NCBI GenBank assembly: GCA_902791985.1
Contig: CADAYD010000016.1
Span: 1 to 38,665, forward strand
Direction: 5' to 3'
DNA length: 38,665 bases
Origin: an uncultured bacterium
GTDB lineage: Bacteria; Cyanobacteriota; Vampirovibrionia; Gastranaerophilales; Gastranaerophilaceae
Numbering within the stretch: the first letter of the stretch is position 1; every line of letters starts with the position of its first letter. The position numbers and the translations under genes were made by a program. This document shows positions 25,275 to 31,533 of this stretch, one piece after another. The notes beneath the pieces were generated by a model. It searched no databases. It was not told where the DNA came from and saw only the letters and a program-made list of their open reading frames with translations.

Positions 25275-25375
25275 TTCCTTTTCCTTTTGCAGTCAATTCC
25301 CTCTAACTCTGAGAGTGATTTGTAGAGAAACCTTGTAAGCCTTACAAATGCGAGGATATGAGCTGCCTTAATCAT
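25271..25375 (-). CDS. Possible 34-aa ORF coupled to the 439-aa gene
   Basis: ATG at 25375, 34 codons, with a TGA overlapping the next ATG as ATGA. The peptide begins MIKAAHILAFVRLTRFLY and ends with a basic KRKRK tail. The RBS before it is weak. It is supported mainly by the overlap geometry, so it could equally be a chance frame in a leader. Confidence 0.3.
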   Translation of the reverse strand: MIKAAHILAFVRLTRFLYKSLSELEGIDCKRKRK

Positions 25376-25380
25376 GTGTA

Positions 25381-25467
25381 TTACAAGCCCCAGACTAAAT
25401 TCATAAATTTGACTATTGGGGCATTAGCCTTAATGATTAAGTTTCGTCGTAATTTCATATTATCCAT
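25381..25467 (-). CDS. Possible 28-aa ORF, Arg/Lys N-terminus
   Basis: ATG at 25467 with RBS AAGAGGTG about 9 bases upstream, 28 codons, TAA at 25381-25383. The peptide starts MDNMKLRRNLIIKANAPIVK and ends in a hydrophobic FMNLVWGL. It shares the DNA word AATTACGACG and the residues LRR with the 18-codon ORF at 25636-25692 and stands in the same orientation. Confidence 0.35.
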   Translation of the reverse strand: MDNMKLRRNLIIKANAPIVKFMNLVWGL

Positions 25468-25563
25468 AATACTTTTCACCTCTTGATTAAGTTGCGTAAA
25501 AATATTAATTGACTAAATTTTTAAATATTTTTACTTTTGTTAATAATTTATTTAAAAAGGGTA

Positions 25564-25596
25564 ATAAAAAAGAGCCTTTTAAAACTCAGGCCCTTT
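25564..25596 (-). terminator. Terminator of the 18-codon unit
   Basis: On the minus strand AAAGGGCCT / AGGCTCTTT forms a 9-bp stem with one G-T pair, followed by TTTTATT. Confidence 0.75.
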
Positions 25597-25625
25597 TAAA
25601 TCTTTATACCAAAACGACTTAGCGT

Positions 25626-25644
25626 TTGTTTTAATTTAAAACAA
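25626..25644. repeat. Perfect 9-bp palindrome at the end of the 18-codon ORF
   Basis: TTGTTTTAA-T-TTAAAACAA overlaps the stop codon of the small ORF. With the terminator just downstream it gives the small transcript two tandem hairpins, or a symmetrical protein-binding site. Confidence 0.6.
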
Positions 25645-25692
25645 GCCTTCTAATCTTCGTCTGCTACGTCGTAATTGCTTTGTCATTTTCAT
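25636..25692 (-). CDS. Possible 18-aa Arg-rich peptide in its own transcription unit
   Basis: The frame MKMTKQLRRSRRRLEGLF starts at 25692, or as 16 codons at 25686, which has better spacing from the AAAGG upstream. Five Arg and two or three Lys make it strongly basic. It is enclosed by a promoter with -35, -10 and TG extension (25712-25740) and a terminator (25564-25596), so the transcript would be only about 140 bases. It might be a leader peptide, a small protein or simply the 5' part of a small RNA; I do not recognise it. Confidence 0.4.
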   Translation of the reverse strand: MKMTKQLRRSRRRLEGLF

Positions 25693-25711
25693 AACCTTTT
25701 CTACAAGAGTA

Positions 25712-25740
25712 ATACTAACATGTATCATATACTTTTGCAA
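25712..25740 (-). promoter_or_regulatory. Strong promoter for the 18-codon unit
   Basis: On the minus strand: TTGCAA (25735-25740), a 17-base spacer ending in TGT, TAGTAT (25712-25717). The -35 is in GCTTGCAA and lies inside an inverted repeat TTTTGC-N6-GCAAAA (25733-25750). Confidence 0.65.
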
Positions 25741-25844
25741 GCTCGCAAAAATATTAAGAATTATTAAATCATTAAAAAAAAATAGGCAATTTTTATTAAT
25801 ATATAAACTTTATATATATAAGAGATATTATTCGGAGTATAAAA

Positions 25845-26276
25845 ATGAATATAAGAATTTCTCAAAGTATTAATATTAGGGGTTGCGGAATGCCGATGTT
25901 GCCAATGGGAAGACCTCACTGCGGGTTTGGGATGTCAATATTTCCGGGATTTTTCGCTCAAACACCAATAATGAATAATTATATGGCTGCAGGTTTTTGT
26001 ACAGGATTACTCTTAGGGACTCCAGGAGTACTCGGAGGAATTGTAAAAGCCGGAAAATGGACATATAATCACATACTTAAACCGGTAGGTTCATTTATGT
26101 GGAACAGTGTAATAAAACCAGTAGGAAACTTCTTATATTCTAATGTTTTAAAACCAATAGGATCAGGAATAAAATATGTTTGGGATCATACATTAGGGAG
26201 ATTATTCAGGAAATCAAAACCGGAAGCTGAAGAAAAAACCGGCAAAAAACCTGAAGAAACAGAAACAGAAACATAG
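25845..26276 (+). CDS. Hypothetical protein with three 12-residue KPVG repeats, 143 aa
   Basis: Not recognised. The N-terminus MNIRISQSINIRGCGMPMLP is followed by a Gly/Pro/Cys-rich patch and a hydrophobic Gly-rich segment (about 47-67). Next come three units spaced exactly 12 residues apart (KPVG at 79-82 and 91-94, KPIG at 103-106), each followed by an aromatic/Asn/Ser stretch. The C-terminal tail is charged and Glu/Thr/Lys-rich. The repeat pattern resembles membrane-lying amphipathic repeats. The RBS CGGAG precedes the ATG. It ends one base from the convergent TPR gene. Confidence 0.6.
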   Translation: MNIRISQSINIRGCGMPMLPMGRPHCGFGMSIFPGFFAQTPIMNNYMAAGFCTGLLLGTPGVLGGIVKAGKWTYNHILKPVGSFMWNSVIKPVGNFLYSNVLKPIGSGIKYVWDHTLGRLFRKSKPEAEEKTGKKPEETETET

Positions 26277-26277
26277 A

Positions 26278-26769
26278 TTATATAATGTATTTTTGTAAAA
26301 TAAGTTTTTTAAGAGCCTTGCCGTAAATATGGTCGGGCTCTACTTGTAATAATTTTTCGATATATTCTAAAGTTTTATGATAATCTCCAAGCTTTTTGTA
26401 TGCCGCAGCTATTGCATAGAGAGCATCTTGAAAATTCGGATCAAGCTCAATAGCTTTTTCTAAATCTTTTATTGCGTTTTCTATTTTCGGGGCTTGTATA
26501 TCTTTACGCGTTAAAATAATTTTTGCTCGATTATAATATGCATCCGTCATTTTGGGGTCAAGCTTTATAGCTTTTGAATAGTCCATCATCGCCTCGTCAT
26601 ATTCTTCCAATGAATGATAACAGGCTCCGCGATAAAAATAAGCAACCGAAAAATCATCCTTCATTTCAATAGATTTTGTAATATATTCGATTGCACTTTC
26701 AAATTTACCTCGACCAAAATCTACAATACCGTTATCCAAATAAAATTTATAATTAATCATAATATTCAT
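26278..26769 (-). CDS. Tetratricopeptide-repeat protein, 163 aa
   Basis: Probably a scaffold or adaptor binding other proteins through helical repeats. Almost the whole sequence is four TPR units, with recognisable consensus parts AYFYRGACYHSLEEYDEAMM, KAIKLDPKMTDAYYNRA, KAIELDPNFQDALYAIA and YKKLGDYHKTLEYIEKLL. There is no signal peptide or membrane span. The start is either 26769 or the ATG three codons later; no Shine-Dalgarno is visible, and a TATAAT lies very close upstream. Partner proteins cannot be deduced. Confidence 0.85.
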   Translation of the reverse strand: MNIMINYKFYLDNGIVDFGRGKFESAIEYITKSIEMKDDFSVAYFYRGACYHSLEEYDEAMMDYSKAIKLDPKMTDAYYNRAKIILTRKDIQAPKIENAIKDLEKAIELDPNFQDALYAIAAAYKKLGDYHKTLEYIEKLLQVEPDHIYGKALKKLILQKYII

Positions 26770-26825
26770 TATATTATAAAATTCTTCAATATTCTATCTA
26801 AATGACTTATTTAAAATAATAAATA

Positions 26826-27233
26826 ATGAATAATAATTACAATATGTACGATTCAAATTGGTATCTTTCATTAAACAAACCTCCCCTGAGTCCGCCATCA
26901 TCGGTTTTTGTTCTGGTATGGAGCGTTTTGTACATACTAATGTTTATAAGTCTTGGATTATATATTACTCAAGACACACAAAAATCGAAAATTAGAGGCT
27001 TTATATACTTTTTTATTCAATTATTTTTTAATGCGATATGGAGTCCGATATTTTTCATATTACAAAACATCGGATTTGCTCTTTTGGTGGTAATATTCCT
27101 TGATATATTTGTCTTAATGACTATAAAAGAATTTTATAAAATTTCTAAAATAAGCGCATATTTACTTATCCCGTACCTGATTTGGATATTATTTGCAACT
27201 TATTTGAATGGGGCATATCTATATATAAATTAG
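26826..27233 (+). CDS. tspO: TspO/MBR family membrane protein
   Basis: Five-helix membrane protein related to the mitochondrial translocator protein, which binds tetrapyrroles and related ligands. The 135 aa are slightly short for the family (about 155-160). The first-loop signature WYLSLNKPPLSPPSSVF is present, followed by VWSVLYILMF and an aromatic-rich helix FFIQLFFNAIWSPIFF. The last helix is YLLIPYLIWILFATYLNG, with the conserved W and N. No Shine-Dalgarno is visible; a TAAAAT sits 8 bases before the ATG, so a leaderless start is possible. The 3' end overlaps the kinase gene by 4 bases, tail to tail. Confidence 0.88.
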   Translation: MNNNYNMYDSNWYLSLNKPPLSPPSSVFVLVWSVLYILMFISLGLYITQDTQKSKIRGFIYFFIQLFFNAIWSPIFFILQNIGFALLVVIFLDIFVLMTIKEFYKISKISAYLLIPYLIWILFATYLNGAYLYIN

Positions 27234-27910
27234 TCCATATTAATAGGAATGGCAATTTTAAATACGGTTTCTGATTTTGTAGATTTCACAAGTTCTAAAT
27301 CAGCACCTTGGCTATTAAGGTACTTTTTACAAATATTTAGTCCAAAACCAGAGCCTCTTTGCTTGGATGTATAACCACACTCAAATATTTTTCCCTGTTT
27401 TTCAAGAGGAATTTGTTTGCCGTTATTTGCGATTTTTAAAACGGCAAAATCAGATTTAACTTCACCCAAAACAGAAATCTTTCCTCTTACCTCAATTGCT
27501 TCTATCGCATTTTTTATAATATTTACAACACAAGAAATAAATCTGTTTTCATCTATAAAAATACTTGAGGTATTTTTTACAAATAACTCAAATTCAATAT
27601 CTTTATCTTCAACATACGCTTTAGACAACTCAAAAGCCCTTAAAACGCACATTTTAAAATCTACAACAACCTTATTATCAGGATTCAACGATTTTAAATC
27701 ATTGACATTCATTCCGATTATCTGAAAAGATTTTTGAATACAATCAAGGGCATTGGAAACTGAAGGATTTGAATATCCGTCATTTTCAAGATGTTTTTTT
27801 ATTATTTGAGAATACATATCACAAACTGAAAGGTGATTACGTATTTCGTGAGAAACAAATCTTATCTGCTGAGCCAAATCTACATTATCATCTATATTAA
27901 TTTCAGGCAT
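27230..27910 (-). CDS. Minimal cytoplasmic histidine kinase
   Basis: Two-component sensor kinase stripped to the catalytic core: 226 aa with no membrane span and no recognisable sensor domain. The phospho-acceptor H-box is VSHEIRNHLS near residue 20. The ATPase domain shows the N-box NIIKNAIEA, G1 LKIANNGKQI, an F-box-like KIFECGYTSK and G2 GSGFGLNICKKYL. It lies 70 bases downstream of a NarL-type regulator on the same strand, which is its likely partner, although a hairpin lies between them. The signal must come from a partner protein or the N-terminal ~15 residues. The RBS AAGGAG precedes the ATG. Confidence 0.92.
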   Translation of the reverse strand: MPEINIDDNVDLAQQIRFVSHEIRNHLSVCDMYSQIIKKHLENDGYSNPSVSNALDCIQKSFQIIGMNVNDLKSLNPDNKVVVDFKMCVLRAFELSKAYVEDKDIEFELFVKNTSSIFIDENRFISCVVNIIKNAIEAIEVRGKISVLGEVKSDFAVLKIANNGKQIPLEKQGKIFECGYTSKQRGSGFGLNICKKYLNSQGADLELVKSTKSETVFKIAIPINMD

Positions 27911-27930
27911 ATCTACTCCTTTTTAAATAA

Positions 27931-27960
27931 ATGGGGTTCTACAAATCTGCAGAACCCCAT
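27931..27960 (-). terminator. Hairpin between response regulator and kinase
   Basis: A perfect 10-bp stem ATGGGGTTCT / AGAACCCCAT with a 10-base loop. The tail on the minus strand is TTATTTAAAAA, only weakly T-rich. It may be a partial terminator that makes kinase expression lower than that of the regulator. Confidence 0.55.
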
Positions 27961-27980
27961 AATTAAAATCAAAATTTAAC

Positions 27981-28688
27981 TTATGCCGCTGCTTGCACAG
28001 ACTGAGATGTTACAGAAGGTTTAAAACCATGAGTCAAAGCATATAAAACAGCATTAGTTCTGTCATTAACTTGCAGTTTTTGGAAAATATTATTTACATG
28101 TGTTTTAACTGTAGTTTCTGATATAATCAACTTTTCTGCAATACTCTTGTAGTTAATACCTTGAGTTAATAAATCAAGAACTTCATTTTCTCTGCCGGTT
28201 AAAGTTGTAAGTAAATTTTCGCCAACAAATGCATTCGATTCTTCTTTTGCAGCATTTTGGAAGTACTCAAAGAATCGTGTTGTAAGAACAGAAGGAAGAT
28301 AAACTTTACCATCTGCAACAGTTTCAATAGCATCTATTAATTTTGAAGATGCCATAGTCTTCAAAACATATCCTCGTGCGCCAAGCTTCATTGAGCGATA
28401 AATCAAATCAGAGTCATCATACCCACTCAAAATCAAAATGTTAGTTGAAATACCCAATTTGTTAATTGCTTGAATAGCTTGCAATCCGTCTTTTTCCGGC
28501 ATATTTATATCCATTAAAACAATGTCAGGATGATATTTTTTTATTAAACCTAAGCCTAAATTAGCATTCCTTGTTGCTCCTACGACATTGTAACTTGTTT
28601 CAAGGCTGATTAATTCTTTAATTCCTCTCAAATGATTCGCATTGTCATCAATTAATAACACTCTCAGTTTTTTAGTAAAATCTCTCAT
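27981..28688 (-). CDS. NarL/LuxR-family response regulator paired with the kinase
   Basis: The 235-aa regulator has a receiver domain with acidic pocket LLIDDN, phospho-Asp in IVLMDINMPEKDG and the switch residues in LILSGYDD and GYVLKT. A LuxR helix-turn-helix follows (LTGRENEVLDLLTQGINYKSIAEKLIISETTVKTH, about 165-200) and an Ala/Ser/Gln tail ends the protein. It is similar in design to the orphan regulator at 17124-17795. The RBS GGGGGAA precedes the ATG. It is the first gene of a regulator-kinase pair. Confidence 0.94.
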   Translation of the reverse strand: MRDFTKKLRVLLIDDNANHLRGIKELISLETSYNVVGATRNANLGLGLIKKYHPDIVLMDINMPEKDGLQAIQAINKLGISTNILILSGYDDSDLIYRSMKLGARGYVLKTMASSKLIDAIETVADGKVYLPSVLTTRFFEYFQNAAKEESNAFVGENLLTTLTGRENEVLDLLTQGINYKSIAEKLIISETTVKTHVNNIFQKLQVNDRTNAVLYALTHGFKPSVTSQSVQAAA

Positions 28689-28800
28689 CTTATTCCCCCA
28701 TTTGTTAATTGCTTTCTACACTATACATACTACTCTTTTTAGATGGGAATTTAATCCATGAGATGATTGATAAATCATGCACACAAGATTGAAACAATTA

Positions 28801-28933
28801 TCTAAATCTAAAGATTTAGAAATTTACTCAACCATGCTCTAGACCATGATTTCGCCGCATGGATGAGCAAATCTGTAAATTCATTTAAAAATATGAAATA
28901 TTAAGGCCGTTAAAATATAGCGGCCTTAATATT
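28801..28933 (+). ncRNA. Probable structured small RNA or leader with terminator
   Basis: No ORF is present. A perfect 8-bp hairpin TCTAAATC-TAAA-GATTTAGA (28801-28820) overlaps the 5' arm of a longer imperfect hairpin of about 24 positions (28813-28836 with 28858-28881; about 20 pairs). The same GATTTAGA can therefore pair two ways. A strong terminator-like hairpin follows (28897-28933). The pgi promoter lies downstream of it. The plus strand is preferred because of the T-rich tail. A promoter for the RNA was not identified. Confidence 0.45.
28897..28933 (+). terminator. Strong terminator hairpin upstream of pgi
   Basis: A perfect 13-bp stem AATATTAAGGCCG / CGGCCTTAATATT with an 11-base loop, followed by TATTTACT. 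Confidence 0.75.
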
Positions 28934-28957
28934 TATTTACTGCTCATTTACAGTTTC

Positions 28958-28986
28958 TTGTAATTTTAAATTGAGCATACTAATAT
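28958..28986 (+). promoter_or_regulatory. pgi promoter
   Basis: TTGTAA (28958-28963), a 17-base spacer, TAATAT (28981-28986). The predicted start is about 25 bases before the pgi ATG. Confidence 0.6.
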
Positions 28987-29017
28987 AAAAATACACACTG
29001 GAATATAGGAAACACTG

Positions 29018-30406
29018 ATGATAGAGTTAGATATCAGAGGAGCAGACAGCAAAGTAATCGGAAATGAAAACGGTCTGAATATAGCTGAAGAATTTGAAAA
29101 TTACAAAGAAAAAATAGCACAAATAATATCCGATTTATATAGCAAAAAAGATACCGCAGGAGCAGGATTGCAATGGATGAATCTTGGCTATAGTAAAGAA
29201 ACGTCTTGGTATGTAAAAGAATATGCTTCACTCATTGAAAATAGATTTGATAATATTCTTGTACTGGGAATCGGCGGTAGTGCATTAGGAGGTCTGGCTG
29301 TTACTCATGCTCTTTTAAAACCTTACTGGAATATGTTATCCAAAGAAGAACGAAACGGTTATCCCAGAATATTTTTCCTTGATAACATTGATCCGGATGA
29401 AATGAACGGGCTTTTAAATGTATTGGATTTAAAGAAAACCCTTGTCAATGTAATAACGAAATCCGGTGATACAACAGAAACAATGGCTCAATATATGGTC
29501 ATTAAGGACAGACTTGAAAAAGAACTTGATGATGACTACAGAAAAAATATTATAGTTACAACAGATATTAAAACCGGAATACTTAGACAAATATCGGAAC
29601 AAGAAGGTTATAAAACATTCGTAGTTCCTGATGATGTAGGAGGGAGATTTTCTGTATTTACTGCCGTCGGATTACTTCCGTTTACACTCACCGGAATTGA
29701 TATCGATGAAATAACTAAAGGAATAAGAGATATTGATGATTCTCTACAAAATACAAACATTTATGAAAACATATCCGCTCAAAATGCATTAGTTCATTAT
29801 CTAATGGACACCAAATTAGGTAAAAATATTACAGTAATGATGCCATATTCTCAAAGACTCAAGTATATCGGAGATTGGTTTGTTCAACTCTGGGCAGAAT
29901 CATTGGGTAAAAACAAAAAGCTTGACGGAACAGAACTTTGTACAGGGTCAACACCTGTTAAAGCAGTAGGCGCTACTGATCAACATGCCCAAATGCAATT
30001 ATTTAACGAAGGCCCTAATAACAAACTCATTAATTTTATAAGGGTCGGAGAATATGAGACAAAACTCGATATACCCCGGATTTTCGAATATACAGGAATC
30101 GGATACTTAGGCGGGAAAACAATGAATGACTTAATTAATGCCGAAGCAGATTCTACTTTAGCATCACTAATTGATTATAAAAGACCGACAGTAACAATTA
30201 AACTCCCAAGAATTGATGGTTATCATATCGGTCAGCTTCTTTATATGCTTGAAATTCAAACAGCAATAGCAGGAGCGTTATACAATGTAAATACATTTAA
30301 TCAACCTTCTGTTGAACTTGCACGAAATTATACATACGGATTGATGGGCAGAGTTGGGTATGAAGAATCTGCAAAAACGCTACATAAAAAGATGCTTATG
30401 GTATAG
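29018..30406 (+). CDS. pgi: Glucose-6-phosphate isomerase
   Basis: Interconverts glucose-6-phosphate and fructose-6-phosphate in glycolysis/gluconeogenesis. The 462-aa protein belongs to the shorter bacterial form (about 450 aa). Features seen are the sugar-phosphate loop VLGIGGSALGG (about 81-91), the SIS-domain segment TKSGDTTETMAQY and the conserved GGRFSVFTAVGLLP. The segment SLGKNKKLDGTEL contains a catalytic-region Lys, and EIQTAIAGALYNVNTFNQPSVE lies near the C-terminus. The RBS TAGGAAA precedes the ATG. mnmA starts 11 bases after its stop, so pgi-mnmA are likely co-transcribed. Confidence 0.96.
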   Translation: MIELDIRGADSKVIGNENGLNIAEEFENYKEKIAQIISDLYSKKDTAGAGLQWMNLGYSKETSWYVKEYASLIENRFDNILVLGIGGSALGGLAVTHALLKPYWNMLSKEERNGYPRIFFLDNIDPDEMNGLLNVLDLKKTLVNVITKSGDTTETMAQYMVIKDRLEKELDDDYRKNIIVTTDIKTGILRQISEQEGYKTFVVPDDVGGRFSVFTAVGLLPFTLTGIDIDEITKGIRDIDDSLQNTNIYENISAQNALVHYLMDTKLGKNITVMMPYSQRLKYIGDWFVQLWAESLGKNKKLDGTELCTGSTPVKAVGATDQHAQMQLFNEGPNNKLINFIRVGEYETKLDIPRIFEYTGIGYLGGKTMNDLINAEADSTLASLIDYKRPTVTIKLPRIDGYHIGQLLYMLEIQTAIAGALYNVNTFNQPSVELARNYTYGLMGRVGYEESAKTLHKKMLMV

Positions 30407-30417
30407 AAAGGTAATAT

Positions 30418-31485
30418 ATGAAAATTTTAGTCGGCTTATCAGGCGGAGTTGATTCATCAGTTGCAGCCTTGATTTTAAAAGAAAAAGGGTATGAAGTTAT
30501 TGGAGCAACAATGTCAATTTGGGGTAAACAAGGTTTGGCTGTAGCAGAAGGCAAACACAATGCATGTTACGGACCTGACGAAGTCGAAGATATTGAAGCC
30601 GCACAAAATTTGGCAGCACAACTCGGTATCCCTTATCACGTTGTTGATTGCGTCACGAAATATGAAGATATAGTTATAAAAAACTTCAAAAAGGAATACC
30701 TTGATGGTCACACACCAAACCCATGCGTTTGGTGCAATGCGCTTATAAAATTTGGAGTATTGCCTGAAATTGCAAGACTCAACGGAGTAGTATTTGATAA
30801 ATTTGCAACAGGACATTATGCAAAAGTTGAGGAAGAAAATGGCAGATACATTCTAAAACGAGGAATTGCGCCACATAAAGATCAGTCTTATTTCTTGTAC
30901 AGATTAAAACAAGACCAATTAAAGAATATAATTTTACCTCTCGGAGATTATACAAAAGAGCAAATCCGTAAAATAGCAAAAGATAACGGGCTACAAGCCG
31001 CAGATAAACCTGATAGTCAGGATTTTTACGGTGGAGATTATAACGAGTTGCTTGGAGTTAAGGAAAAAATCGGTAATATAGTTGATTTAAAAGGTAAAAT
31101 TCTAGGGCAGCATAAGGGTATTTGGAACTATACAATAGGTCAGAGAAAAGGAATTGGCGTCAGCGCATCAGAACCATTATACGTCCTTGAGCTTCGCAAA
31201 AATTCAAATGAAGTCGTTATAGGACCGGCAGACAAGACATTTAAAAAATCTTTAATAGCGAATGATTTAAACTGGATTGCTATAGAAGATTTAAAAGAAC
31301 CAATAAAATGTCAAGCAAAAATCCGTTCTACACAACAGCCGACGCCTGTAGAAATCAAACCTTTAGGCGATGAAGTAGAAGTTATTTTTGACGATATGCA
31401 AAAATCCATAGCAATCGGGCAATCCGCAGTATTTTATGACGGAGACAAAGTACTAGGCGGCGGAATTATTAAAAGTGCAAATTAA
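30418..31485 (+). CDS. mnmA: tRNA-specific 2-thiouridylase MnmA, CxxC subtype
   Basis: Puts the 2-thio group on the wobble uridine of tRNA Lys, Glu and Gln. The 355 aa are typical. The PP-loop SGGVDSS is at 8-14. TPNPCVWCN carries Cys103 and Cys106, where the E. coli enzyme has Asp and Cys. The position of the second E. coli catalytic Cys (in an S-x-x-I-C-F context) is instead KPDSQDFYGGDY (about 197-208), with no Cys. This fits a non-canonical subgroup that may use an Fe-S cluster or another sulfur route (inference). The RBS AAAGG precedes the ATG. Confidence 0.9.
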   Translation: MKILVGLSGGVDSSVAALILKEKGYEVIGATMSIWGKQGLAVAEGKHNACYGPDEVEDIEAAQNLAAQLGIPYHVVDCVTKYEDIVIKNFKKEYLDGHTPNPCVWCNALIKFGVLPEIARLNGVVFDKFATGHYAKVEEENGRYILKRGIAPHKDQSYFLYRLKQDQLKNIILPLGDYTKEQIRKIAKDNGLQAADKPDSQDFYGGDYNELLGVKEKIGNIVDLKGKILGQHKGIWNYTIGQRKGIGVSASEPLYVLELRKNSNEVVIGPADKTFKKSLIANDLNWIAIEDLKEPIKCQAKIRSTQQPTPVEIKPLGDEVEVIFDDMQKSIAIGQSAVFYDGDKVLGGGIIKSAN

Positions 31486-31533
31486 CGAAAATAACTATTT
31501 AATTAAGAAATTTTTATAATAAAATTACTAAAT

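Noticed and set aside
28801-28933. 6S RNA, SRP RNA or RNase P RNA in the pgi upstream region
   Set aside because: The conserved loop sequences I know for SRP RNA and RNase P are absent, and the structure is too short for RNase P; a 6S-like identity cannot be supported by eye.
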